A DNA stretch of 64,000 nt from Herbiconiux sp. VKM Ac-1786 (GCF_015350805.1 NZ_JADKSG010000001.1:2032513-2096512), one strand, 5' to 3'. Shown: positions 1 to 9,936, counted from the first letter of the stretch. The notes: generated by a model from the letters alone, not told the origin. Numbers and translations: made by a program.

Positions 1-1312
<1,312 letters not shown>

Positions 1313-1337
1313 CCCACCCCCCCCGCCCTCGACGATC

Positions 1338-1366
1338 GGGCCCTCCCCTCCGGGGGAGGGCCCTTC
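1338..1366 (+). terminator. Rho-independent-like terminator after nrdF
   Basis: A perfect GC-rich stem has the left arm GGGCCCTCCC at 1338-1347 and the right arm GGGAGGGCCC at 1354-1363. A short loop separates the arms and TTCGCGTT follows. It starts 26 bases after the nrdF stop and closes the nrd operon. Confidence 0.85.
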
Positions 1367-1405
1367 GCGTTCGGCGGGGCGGGCCGTCGGCTAGCGTGGG
1401 AGGGT

Positions 1406-2467
1406 ATGGCTGCACCGTCCGAGACCGTCGCGGCGCGGCTGGAGTGGCCCGACTTCGCGCGCGGGGCGAGCATCGTGATGGTGGTGCTGCTGCACCTGTT
1501 CCTGCTGCACTACATCTACTTCTTCTACGGGTTCCCCGGGTCCGACGTCGTCAACGCCGTCGTCGACGCGACCCTGCCGCTGCGCATGCCGCTGTTCTTC
1601 CTCGTCTCGGGCTACCTCGCCTCGCGGGCGATCCGGCGGCCGTGGCGGGCGGTGCTGCGGCCCCGGGTGCTGCTGCTGGTCTACCTCTACCTCGTCTGGG
1701 TCGTCGTCAACGCCGTCTTCGACGTGCTGCGCGAGCGATTCGGGCAGGGCGGCGCGGTCGACGTCCCCCGCTTCCTGCTCGACAACCTGCTCTGGCCCCA
1801 GACCACGCTCTGGTACCTCTACGCCCTGCTGCTGTTCTTCGTGGCCGCCCGTCTGACGCGGCGGGTGCCGCTGCCGGCGCTGCTCGCCTTCGCGATCGTG
1901 CTGTCGGTGCTCGGCACGACCTTCCTCGACGGGCTCCCGCAGCACCTCCTGCGCTCCTTCGTGTTCTACCTCCTCGCCGCCCGGGCGCCGCAGCTGATCG
2001 ACCTGCTCCTGCGGCGCTCCGGGTGGATCGTCACCACGGTCACCGGGCTGGTCGCGGTCGCGCTGACCGCGCTGTACGTCGCGACCTTCGCCGATCTCGG
2101 GCTGTTCCTCGCGGCGGGGGTGGCGTCGGTCGCCTTCGCGCTCCAGCTGTCGGTGCGGGTGGCCGCGCATCCGCTCGCCGCCCCCGTGCGCTACCTCGGC
2201 CGGCACACCCTCGCGATCTTCCTGGTGCACCCGTTCGTCTTCATCGTGGCGAACGACGCCCTGCTGGCCCGGCCGGGGGCAGCCGAATGGATGCGCGACC
2301 ACGACCTCGTGGTGATCGCCTACCCCTGGCTGCTGCTGGCCGCGACCCTCGCGTTCTGCGTCGGCGTCGAGGCGCTGGCACGCCGGATCGGGCTCGCCTG
2401 GCTCTTCTCGCTGCCGAGAACCGGGGCCGCCCAGAGCGAGAGCAGGCGCACGAGCACCAGCAGCTAA
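1406..2467 (+). CDS. Acyltransferase-3 family membrane protein
   Basis: This 353-residue protein is almost entirely hydrophobic, with about ten transmembrane segments. It fits the acyltransferase-3 (OafA-like) family, whose members O-acylate cell-surface sugars or lipids. An early helix starting near residue 20 carries a histidine (VVLLHLFLLH), as in the family. It is followed by LRMPLFFLVSGYLASR, which resembles the family's (M)PlFfflSGyl signature, and by WYLYALLLFF further on. The substrate cannot be read from the sequence. TAGCGT lies 8 bases upstream of the ATG and GGGAGGG overlaps that gap. The stop codon shares four bases with the stop of the convergent gene on the other strand. Confidence 0.8.
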   Translation: MAAPSETVAARLEWPDFARGASIVMVVLLHLFLLHYIYFFYGFPGSDVVNAVVDATLPLRMPLFFLVSGYLASRAIRRPWRAVLRPRVLLLVYLYLVWVVVNAVFDVLRERFGQGGAVDVPRFLLDNLLWPQTTLWYLYALLLFFVAARLTRRVPLPALLAFAIVLSVLGTTFLDGLPQHLLRSFVFYLLAARAPQLIDLLLRRSGWIVTTVTGLVAVALTALYVATFADLGLFLAAGVASVAFALQLSVRVAAHPLAAPVRYLGRHTLAIFLVHPFVFIVANDALLARPGAAEWMRDHDLVVIAYPWLLLAATLAFCVGVEALARRIGLAWLFSLPRTGAAQSESRRTSTSS

Positions 2468-3756
2468 TCCTGCGCGAGGATCTCCGCGTTCAGCCGCCGC
2501 TGCCACGCGACATCCGCCCACATCGGGTGATGCGGCGCGGCGTTCGAGCAGAGCACCACGCCCCAGACCCCGTGCTCGAGCGCCGTGCGGATGCCGATCT
2601 CGGCCAGCGCCCGCCCGATCGGCCCCTCCTCGAAGGTGCCGTGCAGCGGCGTGTACCCGATCCAGCCCTCACCGATCACGGCCGGGACGCCCTTCCAGCG
2701 CGCCCATTCGGCGATCGCGATCGTGCGCGACTCGATCTCCCGCTCCATCACGGCGCGGTAGGGCCCGTAGTTCTCGTACAGCCAGGTGTCCCAGCGGTCG
2801 GCGTCGAGCTGGTCGTAGCCGTAGATCATCTGGTCGGTGACGACGGTGGCCTCGAACTTCCACGAGGCGGCGCGGCCGTACTCGGCCGGGGTCGGCGCGT
2901 CGGGGCGCAGGAGCTCGCGCAGGGCGGCGTTCGGGAATCCCTCGCTGCCCTCGGCGCGGATGTCGAGGCGCTGCTGCAGCGCATCCAGCACCCCGTAGCT
3001 GTAGACGTGGAACTGCGCCGCCCCGAGCCCGTCGGGCAGCTGGTGCATCGCGAGGTGCGGCGGCTTGCCCCAGCTGGCGGTCACGAGCAGGTCGGGGTGG
3101 GCCGCCCGCAGCCGCTCGACGGCCTGTATGCCGCTGGAGGCATGCGGTGAGGCGACGTCGGGCAGCAGCGAGAAGTCGACCTCGTTGTGCAGCTCGACGA
3201 GCGCGATCGTGTCGCGGTGGCCGGCGGCGGTGAGGTGCTCGAGCATCCGGTTCCAGGAGGCGGCGAGCAGCTCGTAGCGCGACTCCTCGGGCACCGCGTG
3301 GATGGCCTCGAACCAGGCGCTCGACCGCGCGAACGCGGGGGACTGCTGGTACTCCCAGCTCGCCAGGATCACGACGACGCCGTGCCGCGACGCCGCCTCG
3401 AAGAGCTCCAGCAGGCGGGCGCCGACGTCGAGCGAGTACCCGCCGGGCACGTCGTACCAGCGCGTGCCCTCCCCGTAGAAGCCGCCGCCGGGGGCCGCGC
3501 CGAGCCCCTCGATCGACAGGTCGTGGGCGAGTGAGGCGAGCGGCCGGCCTTCGTGCGAGAGCTCAGCGAACAGCAGCAGGGGAGCGGCGCAGATGCGCAC
3601 GGCGTTATAGCCGCGCTCGACGGTCTCCGCGAAGGCGCGGTCGAGGTCGGCGAAGGGGCCGCCGGGCTCGGCGCGGGTGTACCACGAGAAGTCCCAGAGG
3701 CTGATGGTGAGCCGCGGCGGCAGGTGCTCCGGGACCGGGCCGGTCAGATCGGTCAT
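2464..3756 (-). CDS. Cellulase-like glycoside hydrolase family protein
   Basis: The product is 430 residues from the ATG at 3756. The N-terminus (SLWDFSWYTRAEPGGPF) and the motifs VELHNEVDFS (about residue 190) and VIGEGWIGYT near the C-terminus fit the cellulase-like (beta/alpha)8 family related to GH5. The NE of HNEVD is the likely acid/base and the Glu of IGEGW the likely nucleophile. No signal peptide is seen, so it is probably cytoplasmic and acts on imported oligosaccharides or glycosides. The ATG overlaps the stop of the upstream gene (ATGA), which suggests translational coupling. A much longer open frame extends upstream, but its added residues are low-complexity Arg/Ala read-through of the neighbouring gene. 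The substrate is unknown. Confidence 0.75.
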   Translation of the reverse strand: MTDLTGPVPEHLPPRLTISLWDFSWYTRAEPGGPFADLDRAFAETVERGYNAVRICAAPLLLFAELSHEGRPLASLAHDLSIEGLGAAPGGGFYGEGTRWYDVPGGYSLDVGARLLELFEAASRHGVVVILASWEYQQSPAFARSSAWFEAIHAVPEESRYELLAASWNRMLEHLTAAGHRDTIALVELHNEVDFSLLPDVASPHASSGIQAVERLRAAHPDLLVTASWGKPPHLAMHQLPDGLGAAQFHVYSYGVLDALQQRLDIRAEGSEGFPNAALRELLRPDAPTPAEYGRAASWKFEATVVTDQMIYGYDQLDADRWDTWLYENYGPYRAVMEREIESRTIAIAEWARWKGVPAVIGEGWIGYTPLHGTFEEGPIGRALAEIGIRTALEHGVWGVVLCSNAAPHHPMWADVAWQRRLNAEILAQD

Positions 3757-4184
3757 GCGGGAAGCCTTTCGTTCGAGGAGAGCGCCGGCGTGAAGGAGAG
3801 CAGCTCCTCGTCGCCGGCGAAGAGTCGCAGCGTCAGCTCGCACGCCACCACGCGACCGGCGAGCACCGCTTCGACCACGAACGGCGACCCGGGGGCCAGC
3901 GCCACCCACCACTCCCAGGCCGTTCCGCGGTCAGCCGGCGCGATGGCGGCGAAGAGGGTGCCCGCGAGGGGCGGGGTCAGCGACGCGGGGGCGAACGCCG
4001 GCGCCTCGAGGCGCACCCGGGCGCGCGGCACGGCGACGGTCGCCGAGACGTCGACGCGGGCGAGGGGCTGCCGCAGGGCATCCGACCTCACCGACACGCT
4101 CACGACGCAGTGCCGCGCCGACGGCGCAGCGGCCGACGCGAGCGGGTCGCGGGGCGGGGCCGTGCGGGCGTCAGCGGTCGTCAC
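3753..4184 (-). CDS. Hypothetical protein coupled to the cellulase-like gene
   Basis: This gene encodes 143 residues from a GTG. I do not recognise the family. Alternating hydrophobic residues in stretches such as CVVSVSVRS, VDVSATVAV, FVVEAVLAG and CELTLRLFAG suggest a beta-rich fold. There is no signal peptide or membrane segment. It lies 84 bases downstream of xylB on the same strand, and its TGA overlaps the ATG of the cellulase-like gene by four bases. That overlap supports it being a real, cotranslated gene. The start is uncertain because no clear ribosome binding site precedes the GTG. A role in handling the glycoside used by its neighbours is inference only. Confidence 0.6.
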   Translation of the reverse strand: MTTADARTAPPRDPLASAAAPSARHCVVSVSVRSDALRQPLARVDVSATVAVPRARVRLEAPAFAPASLTPPLAGTLFAAIAPADRGTAWEWWVALAPGSPFVVEAVLAGRVVACELTLRLFAGDEELLSFTPALSSNERLPA

Positions 4185-4268
4185 GGCATCGACACTACGG
4201 ATGCGCGACCGCCCGGCACCATGGCCGAAACGTCGCTCGGCCTGGACGATCCGCCGACCCGTGAGGCC

Positions 4269-5732
4269 TCAGCCCGCGGGCGAAACGGCGTGCGCCGCGT
4301 ACTGCTCCCGGATGATCGGCCGATGGTCGGGCGCCGGCGAGCCCGCGAGCGAGATCGCCCACGACGGCCGCGTGCCCGAGAGCACCCAGCCCGCCTGCAC
4401 GGCGGCGCCGTCGGCCACGTACTCGCCCGGCAGCGGAACCGTCACCGGCACGTCGAACACCTGAGCGGCCACGGCCTGGACGGCCGGGTTGAGGGCGGCG
4501 CCGCCGATCAGCAGGATGCGCGAGGGCACGACCCCGACCCGCCGCACCGCGTCGAGCCCGTCGGCGAGGCCGCAGAGCAGCCCCTCGATGGCGGCGCGGG
4601 CGAGCCCCGGCCGGGTGGTGGAAGCGAGGGTGAGGCCGAACAGCGTCGCGGTCGCCGTGGGCAGGTTGGGGGTGCGCTCGCCCTCGAAGTAGGGCTGGAG
4701 CACGAGCCCGTCGGAGCCCGCGGGCGCCTCGAGCGCCAGTGCGCCGAGCTCGGTGTGCGAGACACCGAGGAGGGCGGCGGTGGCGTCGAGCACCCGGGCC
4801 GCGTTGAGCGTGGCCACCAGGGGGAGGAAGGCGCCCGAGGCGTCGGCGAAGCCGGCGACCGTGCCGCTCTCGTCGGACGAGGGCTCGCTCGTGACGGCGA
4901 AGACGGTGCCGCTCGTGCCGATCGAGACGACGACGTCGCCCTCGACGGCGCCCAGGCCGAGCGCCGCACCGGCGTTGTCGCCCGCGCCGGGGCCCACGAC
5001 GATGCCGGCCGGCACCCGGACGGACACGGGCGCCGACGACGAAGACGCCGAAGCCGAGAACGCGACCGTCGACCCGGCGGACTCCGCCGGCCCCAGCACC
5101 CGCGGCAGCACCGCGTCGTGTCCGAGCGCCGCCACGAGCAGCTCCCGGTCGTAGGAGCCGGTGCGCGGGTTCCAGTACGAGGTGCCGCTGGCGTCCGAGC
5201 GGTCGGTCACCAGTTCTTCGAGCACCGGCCCCAGGGGCGAGGCGCCGGCCGGCCCGTAGCCGCGCAGGCGCCAGGTGAGCCAGTCGTGCGGCAGCGCGAC
5301 GGCGGCCACCCGCTCGGCCGCCGAAGGCTCGGCGTCGCGCAGCCAGCGCAACTTGGTGGCGGTGAACGAGGCGACCGGCACACTGCCGGTGCGCTCGGCG
5401 AGCGAGGCGGCGCCGAACTCCTCGATCAGCGCGCGTGCGGCGGGAGCCGAGCGGGTGTCGTTCCAGAGCAGCGCCGGGCGGATGACGTCGCCGGCCTCGT
5501 CGAGCACGACCATGCCGTGCTGCTGCCCGGCGATCGCGATGGCGGCGACGTCGTCGAGCCCGCCGGCCGCGTCGAGCGCCGTCACGAGCGCGTCCCACCA
5601 GAAGGCGGGGTCGACCTCGGTGCCGGCCGGGTGGGTGGCCCGCCCCTGACGCACGAGCTCCCCGCTGTCGAGGTCGCGGATCACGACCTTGCAGCTCTGG
5701 GTGGATGAGTCGATGCCGGCGACGAGCGTCAT
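4269..5732 (-). CDS. xylB: Xylulokinase (FGGY family)
   Basis: XylB phosphorylates D-xylulose to xylulose 5-phosphate. The 487-residue product starts [15 protein letters not shown], the first phosphate-binding loop of FGGY kinases. It has the xylulokinase-like [11 protein letters not shown] motif near residue 75 and [17 protein letters not shown] near residue 400 in the C-terminal ATPase domain. The start ATG at 5732 was chosen over a longer upstream frame because the protein aligns from this Met. The gene heads a minus-strand unit with the unknown and cellulase-like genes. It is divergent from padR. A weak imperfect repeat (GTTTG at 5757, CAAC at 5768) in its promoter region may be an operator. 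Confidence 0.92.
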   Translation of the reverse strand: MTLVAGIDSSTQSCKVVIRDLDSGELVRQGRATHPAGTEVDPAFWWDALVTALDAAGGLDDVAAIAIAGQQHGMVVLDEAGDVIRPALLWNDTRSAPAARALIEEFGAASLAERTGSVPVASFTATKLRWLRDAEPSAAERVAAVALPHDWLTWRLRGYGPAGASPLGPVLEELVTDRSDASGTSYWNPRTGSYDRELLVAALGHDAVLPRVLGPAESAGSTVAFSASASSSSAPVSVRVPAGIVVGPGAGDNAGAALGLGAVEGDVVVSIGTSGTVFAVTSEPSSDESGTVAGFADASGAFLPLVATLNAARVLDATAALLGVSHTELGALALEAPAGSDGLVLQPYFEGERTPNLPTATATLFGLTLASTTRPGLARAAIEGLLCGLADGLDAVRRVGVVPSRILLIGGAALNPAVQAVAAQVFDVPVTVPLPGEYVADGAAVQAGWVLSGTRPSWAISLAGSPAPDHRPIIREQYAAHAVSPAG

Positions 5733-5832
5733 TGGTGTCTCCTGGTGCGAGAAAAAGTTTGCTTCCACAACATATTCGACGGATGCCCGCCGGGGCAATC
5801 CGGCTCCACCGCCCGTGACCTTGCGAACCCCG

Positions 5833-5852
5833 ACTACTCGTGCGAGAGTACT
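5833..5852. promoter_or_regulatory. Palindrome at the padR start, candidate autoregulatory operator
   Basis: The 20-bp element has arms TACTC (5835-5839) and GAGTA (5846-5850) separated by six bases, and 16 of its 20 positions are symmetric. It ends three bases before the padR GTG. This position suits autorepression by the encoded regulator; binding itself is inference. Confidence 0.45.
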
Positions 5853-5855
5853 CCG

Positions 5856-6458
5856 GTGTCTCCGCTCCGTCTCTTCGTGCTCGGCTCGCTCGACGCGCGC
5901 GGGGCGATGCACGGGCACCAGCTGCGGCTGCTCGGCGAGGAGGAGCGCATCCACCTCTGGACCGACGTCAGCGTCGGCTCGCTCTACGGTGCCCTCAAGC
6001 GCCTCGCCGCCGACGGGCTGATCGCCGAGGAGCGCGTCGAGCGCGAGGGCGCCTACCCCGAGCGGCAGGTCTACGCGATCACGCCTGCGGGCCGCGAGGC
6101 GCTCGCCGCGCTCCGCGAGGAGGGCCTCCGCGCCATCCGCCTGAAGCATGACCCCTTCGATCTCGCGGTCACGCGACTCGACCCCGAGCGCCTCGACGAG
6201 CTCGCCCCCGAGCTCGAGCGCCGGATCGAGGCGCTGCAGACCCTGCTCGCCGAGCAGCAGGAGCGCCTCGACCGCGCCCGGCCCCACCTCTCCCTCGCCG
6301 AGACGTGGGTGATGGAGCACCGCTCCGACCGCGTGCGCTCGGAGATCGCCTCGCACGAGCGCCTGCTCGCGGCCGTGCCCGACATCGTCGCCGACGAGCG
6401 CCGCCGCGCCGGCGCCCTGCCCGAACCCGTAGCCCCCCGAAAGGCCCCCACCCCATGA
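5856..6458 (+). CDS. PadR family transcriptional regulator
   Basis: This 200-residue protein has an N-terminal PadR winged helix ([40 protein letters not shown]) with the family beta-wing around [16 protein letters not shown] helical C-terminal dimerisation region runs from about residue 105. PadR proteins repress nearby genes, often efflux pumps, and release DNA on ligand binding. The GTG at 5856 is preferred because homology begins right after it; the frame upstream is not conserved-looking. Its TGA overlaps the MFS start (ATGA), so the pair is translationally coupled. The palindrome just upstream suggests it controls its own transcription unit. Confidence 0.88.
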   Translation: MSPLRLFVLGSLDARGAMHGHQLRLLGEEERIHLWTDVSVGSLYGALKRLAADGLIAEERVEREGAYPERQVYAITPAGREALAALREEGLRAIRLKHDPFDLAVTRLDPERLDELAPELERRIEALQTLLAEQQERLDRARPHLSLAETWVMEHRSDRVRSEIASHERLLAAVPDIVADERRRAGALPEPVAPRKAPTP

Positions 6459-7936
6459 CCGATACCGCCACCACCCAGGCGCCGCCCGCCGTTCCGGCCC
6501 GCGCCTGGCGCGCGCTGATCGTGCTGCTCGCCGGCATGTTCATCGCCCTGCTCGACACGACCATCGTGAACGTGGCGCTCCCGACGATCCGCACCAGCAT
6601 CGACGCCTCCGAGGCGACCCTGTCCTGGATCATCTCGGGCTACGCCCTCGCCTTCGGCCTCGCCCTCATCCCCGCCGGCCGCATCGGCGACCGCATCGGC
6701 CACAAGTGGGTCTTCTTCACCGGCGTCGCGCTCTTCACCGTGGCGAGCCTCGCCTGCGGTCTCGCGATGGACAGCACCCAGCTCATCGTCGCCCGCGTCG
6801 TGCAGGGCCTCGCGGGCGGCATCTTCGTGCCGGCCGTCACCGCCTTCATCCAGCTGCTGTTCCCGCCGCAGTCCCGCGGCAAGGCCTTCGCCATCATGGG
6901 CGCCGTGATCGGCGTCTCGTCGGCGCTCGGCCCGATCGTCGGCGGTCTGATCATCCAGGCCTTCGGCGAGGAGTCGGGCTGGCGCCTCGTCTTCGGCGTG
7001 AACCTGCCGATCGGTCTCGCCACCCTGGTGGCCGCCGTCTTCCTGCTGCCCGGCCGCACGGCCGACGCCGAGGGGGCCCCGGCGAAGCGCCCGAAGATCG
7101 CGCTGGACTGGGTGGGCCTCGTGCTCGTCTCGGCCGCCCTGGTCGCCCTGCTCGTGCCGCTGATCGAGGGCCAGGACGAGGGCTGGCCGCTCTGGACCAT
7201 CCTCTCGCTCGTCGCCGGCGCCCTGCTCCTCGTCGCGTTCGGCGCCTGGGAGGTGCGGTACACCCGCCGCGGCAGCATCCCGCTGGTGCCGCCGAGCCTC
7301 TTCCGTCACCCGGCCTTCACCGGTGGCGTCGTGCTCGCCCTGGTCTACTTCGCGAGCTTCACCAGCATCTTCTTCACCATCTCGCTGCTCTGGCAGGCCG
7401 GCCTCGGCCACACCGCGCTCGAGTCGGGCGCCGTCTCGATCCCGTTCGCCATCGGCTCCATCGTCGGCTCCAGCCAGAGCGCGCGGCTGGCGCAGCGGCT
7501 CGGCCGCTCGGTGCTCGTGATCGGCACCGCGGCCGTCGTCGTGGGCCTCGCGGCCATCTGGGTCATCCTGCTGGTGACCCCGGCGGCCGACCTCACGAAC
7601 TGGCTGCTGCTCGCCCCGCTCCTGATCGCCGGCGCCGGCAACGGGCTCTTCATCGCCCCGAACGCCCAGTTCATCGTCGCCACGGTCGACCGCAAGGAGG
7701 CCGGCTCGGCCTCGGGCGTCATCAGCGCCATGCAGCGCGTCGGCAGCGCGATCGGCATCGCCGTCGTGGGCAGCGTGTTCTTCGGCTCGCTGGTCGTCGG
7801 GCAGGGGTCTCCGGATGCTCTCGCCACCGGCTTCGTGAACAGCTCCGCCCTGGCGATGGCCGTCAGCACGGGCTTCGCGGTGCTGGCGTTCCTGCTCGTC
7901 TTCGCGCTCCCGAAGCGCACCTCGACGGGGCACTAG
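6455..7936 (+). CDS. MFS drug efflux transporter, DHA2 (EmrB/QacA) type
   Basis: The 493-residue protein has about 14 hydrophobic segments. The first helix carries the DHA2 signature [14 protein letters not shown], followed by motif A-like [15 protein letters not shown]. Motif C-like [16 protein letters not shown] lies near residue 155. Such pumps export hydrophobic or cationic drugs using the proton gradient. The start overlaps the padR stop by four bases, so expression should follow the PadR regulator. The substrate cannot be predicted. Confidence 0.9.
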   Translation: MTDTATTQAPPAVPARAWRALIVLLAGMFIALLDTTIVNVALPTIRTSIDASEATLSWIISGYALAFGLALIPAGRIGDRIGHKWVFFTGVALFTVASLACGLAMDSTQLIVARVVQGLAGGIFVPAVTAFIQLLFPPQSRGKAFAIMGAVIGVSSALGPIVGGLIIQAFGEESGWRLVFGVNLPIGLATLVAAVFLLPGRTADAEGAPAKRPKIALDWVGLVLVSAALVALLVPLIEGQDEGWPLWTILSLVAGALLLVAFGAWEVRYTRRGSIPLVPPSLFRHPAFTGGVVLALVYFASFTSIFFTISLLWQAGLGHTALESGAVSIPFAIGSIVGSSQSARLAQRLGRSVLVIGTAAVVVGLAAIWVILLVTPAADLTNWLLLAPLLIAGAGNGLFIAPNAQFIVATVDRKEAGSASGVISAMQRVGSAIGIAVVGSVFFGSLVVGQGSPDALATGFVNSSALAMAVSTGFAVLAFLLVFALPKRTSTGH

Positions 7937-7950
7937 AGCACCTTCCTGGG

Positions 7951-7987
7951 AAAACCCTTGCGCTCGGAGCCGAGCAGCCGCTAACGT
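7951..7987 (+). promoter_or_regulatory. Promoter with AT-rich element directly before the -35 box
   Basis: The -35 box TTGCGC (7958-7963) and -10 box TAACGT (7982-7987) are 18 bases apart. AAAA at 7951-7954 ends three bases before the -35 box. That layout is known for WhiB7-dependent promoters of antibiotic-response genes in actinobacteria. The spacer also holds the palindrome GCTCGG-AG-CCGAGC (7962-7975). WhiB7 control is inference. Confidence 0.5.
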
Positions 7988-8037
7988 CATTACCCGCGGC
8001 AACTCGGCCGCCATGAACGAAAGGGGAGGTGAACACC

Positions 8038-8097
8038 ATGATTCCGAATCGGAACTTCGACATGGCGCTTCCCCCGTTCATGCGCGTCACGGCCTAG
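8038..8097 (+). CDS. Putative 19-residue leader peptide
   Basis: A short ORF encodes MIPNRNFDMALPPFMRVTA and is preceded by AAAGGGGAGGTG, one of the strongest ribosome binding sites in the window, at six-base spacing. It lies about 45 bases behind a good promoter. Its stop is followed by a hairpin that hides the ribosome binding site of the next gene. This arrangement matches ribosome-stalling leader peptides that control resistance genes. The Pro-Pro pair would suit stalling. It is too short for homology to be judged by eye. Confidence 0.5.
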   Translation: MIPNRNFDMALPPFMRVTA

Positions 8098-8114
8098 CCG
8101 CGACCCGAACGCCA

Positions 8115-8157
8115 GGAAGCGCCTCCATCGCTCGTCATCTCATGGAGGAAGACTTCC
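8115..8157 (+). promoter_or_regulatory. Stem-loop sequestering the ribosome binding site of the 8159 gene
   Basis: The inner stem pairs CCTCCAT (8122-8128) with ATGGAGG (8142-8148). The outer stem pairs GGAAG (8115-8119) with CTTCC (8153-8157). The GGAGG ribosome binding site is fully inside the stem and the GTG start follows two bases later. CCTCC could instead pair with the GGAGG in front of the leader ORF (8025-8029), giving an alternative fold. Confidence 0.5.
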
Positions 8158-8158
8158 C

Positions 8159-8680
8159 GTGTTCACCGCATCATCCCGCTCGCACGACAGCGAGCTGCTC
8201 CTGTTCCATCAACACGACCCCGTCTCGTGGGTCGACTCCCTGCAGTTCGGCCGCGGACTCGCGGCCGGAACCTACCGCCGTGACTGGACCTGGCTGGCCG
8301 TCGTCGACGACCGTCCGGTCGCCCGCGGCGTCTGGTGGGGCCCCGTCGGCTCGGTGCACCCCATCGAGCTGCACTGCCTGATCGTCGACCGCTCGCTCCC
8401 TCACCCCGAGGTGTGGGCGTCGGCCCTGATCCGCTCGGCGCACCGCGCCTTCGCGGAGGCGGGGGCCATCCTGGCGCCCGACTTCGTGATCGAGGTGCCC
8501 GCCGCCGCGCGTCAGGACGACGTGGTGCAGCAGGCCCTCGCCTGGCGCCGGGAGGCGGCGGTCTCCGCCGGCCTCACCGTGCTCGGCGAGGCCCCGCTCG
8601 AGGGCGGGGTGCAGCAGCTGCGGCACTCGGCCCGGGCCGTCCCGGCGCCCCGCGGCATCCGCGTCCACGCGGGTGTGTAG
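8159..8680 (+). CDS. Hypothetical protein, possibly acetyltransferase-like
   Basis: The product is 173 residues from a GTG, with GGAGGAAG about seven bases upstream. I do not recognise a firm family. The stretch LAAGTYRRDWTWLAVVDDRPVARGVWWGP (residues about 34-62) resembles the substrate-side strand of GNAT folds, but no clear acetyl-CoA loop (R/Q-x-x-G-x-G/A) is visible. There is no signal peptide. Its leader (promoter with AT-rich element, leader ORF, hidden ribosome binding site) points to tightly controlled, perhaps antibiotic-inducible expression. The efflux gene upstream on the same strand fits that idea. Function remains unknown. Confidence 0.65.
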   Translation: MFTASSRSHDSELLLFHQHDPVSWVDSLQFGRGLAAGTYRRDWTWLAVVDDRPVARGVWWGPVGSVHPIELHCLIVDRSLPHPEVWASALIRSAHRAFAEAGAILAPDFVIEVPAAARQDDVVQQALAWRREAAVSAGLTVLGEAPLEGGVQQLRHSARAVPAPRGIRVHAGV

Positions 8681-8708
8681 CGGGGCCCGGCGGCCGCGCC
8701 GACCGTCG

Positions 8709-8764
8709 GTGTGACTGTCACACGGTCGTCCCCTCGCCCGGGACGAGTGCGTGTGACAGTCACA
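8709..8764. promoter_or_regulatory. Paired perfect palindromes TGTGAC-N-GTCACA
   Basis: Two 13-bp palindromes lie at 8710-8722 (centre T; extends to 15 bp) and 8752-8764 (centre A). Their centres are 42 bp apart, exactly four helical turns, so a dimeric regulator could bind both on one DNA face. Their half-sites resemble those of CRP-type regulators, but the spacer is three bases rather than six. They lie upstream of the LacI gene promoter. The binding protein is unknown. Confidence 0.55.
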
Positions 8765-8795
8765 TCGGCCTCTGACGCGCATCCGGTGCTCACAG

Positions 8796-8849
8796 TTCCG
8801 GCCACCCCGGCGACGTGCATAATGTAAGGGCGTTCACGCCGTGTGAACG
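8796..8849 (+). promoter_or_regulatory. LacI gene promoter with downstream operator
   Basis: A -35 box TTCCGG (8796-8801) and -10 box TAATGT (8820-8825) are 18 bases apart. Just downstream, GTTCAC (8832-8837) and GTGAAC (8843-8848) form an inverted repeat over the expected start of transcription. The same half-sites recur in front of araD, which supports autoregulation by the LacI protein. Confidence 0.6.
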
Positions 8850-8877
8850 TGCACATCAGCACCAGAGCAGGTACGGG

Positions 8878-9936
8878 ATGAACGAGCCCTCGGCGGAGGC
8901 CAAGCGCCCCCGGGCGCCGAGCATCCGCGATGTCGCGAAGCTCGCGGGGGTCTCGCACCAGACCGTCTCCCGGGTGCTGAACAACCACCCGAGCATCCGC
9001 GACGAGACCAAGGCCCGCGTGCTCGAGGTGATGGGCGAGCTGAACTACCGCCCCAACCGCGCGGCGAGAGCCCTGGTCACGAGCCGGTCCCGGGCCATCG
9101 GGGTGCTCACCTCCTCGCGCTCGGAGTACGGGCCGGCCTCGAGCATCAAGGCCATCGAGGAGGCCGCGCTGCTGCACGGCTACCTCGTGGTGACGGCGAA
9201 CGCCGACGGCACCGACCGCGCCTCGATCGCCCGCGCCATCACGCACCTGCTCGACCAGGCGGTGGAGGGCATGGTCGTGATCGCGCCGCAGGTGCGCGTG
9301 TTCGACACCCTGCACGAGCTGAACCTCGACCTGCCCTACGTGACGCTGCAGTCCACCGGCCGGCAGGGCGACCATTCCCTCTCGGTCGACCAGATCGAGG
9401 GCGCCCGGCTCGCCACCCGGCACCTGATCGAGCTCGGCCATCGCGGCATCTACCACCTCGCCGGCCCCCAGGACTGGGTCGAGGCCGAGGCGCGGATGGA
9501 GGGGTTCCTGCGCGAGATGAGCGATCAGGACGTGCCGACGACGGCGCCGATCCTCGGCGACTGGACGGCGGAGTTCGGCTACTACGCCGGGCTCGAGCTA
9601 CTGCGGGTGCGCGACTTCACCGCGATCTTCTCCTCGAACGACCAGATGGCGCTGGGGCTGATCCACGCCATCCGCGACGCCGGGCTCGACGTGCCGGGCG
9701 ACATCAGCGTGGTCGGCTTCGACGACATCCCCGAGGCGGCGCACTTCTGGCCGCCGCTGACGACGGTGCGGCAGGACTTCGCCGAGCTCGGCCGCCGCTG
9801 CGTGGCGCTGCTGGTGTCCGCCGTCGACGACGACGCGCCAGGGTCGGGCCCGGTCGCCGAGTCCGCGCTGGAGTGGCCCGGGTCGCTCCTGCCGACCCTG
9901 GTGGTGCGCCGCTCGACCGGGCCGCCCCCGGCCTGA
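8878..9936 (+). CDS. LacI family transcriptional regulator
   Basis: This 352-residue protein has the N-terminal LacI helix-turn-helix and hinge (SIRDVAKLAGVSHQTVSRVLNN, then NYRPNRAARAL), followed by a periplasmic-binding-protein-like sugar domain. The ATG at 8878 gives normal family length. The next operon on the same strand (araD-chvE-gguA-gguB) has an operator with the same GTTCAC half-sites as this gene's own promoter. It is therefore probably the local repressor, responding to a pentose or related sugar. The inducer is inferred from the neighbours, not seen. Confidence 0.9.
   Translation: MNEPSAEAKRPRAPSIRDVAKLAGVSHQTVSRVLNNHPSIRDETKARVLEVMGELNYRPNRAARALVTSRSRAIGVLTSSRSEYGPASSIKAIEEAALLHGYLVVTANADGTDRASIARAITHLLDQAVEGMVVIAPQVRVFDTLHELNLDLPYVTLQSTGRQGDHSLSVDQIEGARLATRHLIELGHRGIYHLAGPQDWVEAEARMEGFLREMSDQDVPTTAPILGDWTAEFGYYAGLELLRVRDFTAIFSSNDQMALGLIHAIRDAGLDVPGDISVVGFDDIPEAAHFWPPLTTVRQDFAELGRRCVALLVSAVDDDAPGSGPVAESALEWPGSLLPTLVVRRSTGPPPA

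Noticed and set aside
8013-8381. 122-codon ORF overlapping the 19-codon leader and the 8159 gene
   Set aside because: Its translation has no family features and overlaps two better-supported frames; the leader ORF has the stronger ribosome binding site.
8709-8764. CRP/GlxR binding sites
   Set aside because: The half-sites match, but the spacer is three bases instead of six, so they were kept as an unknown palindrome pair.
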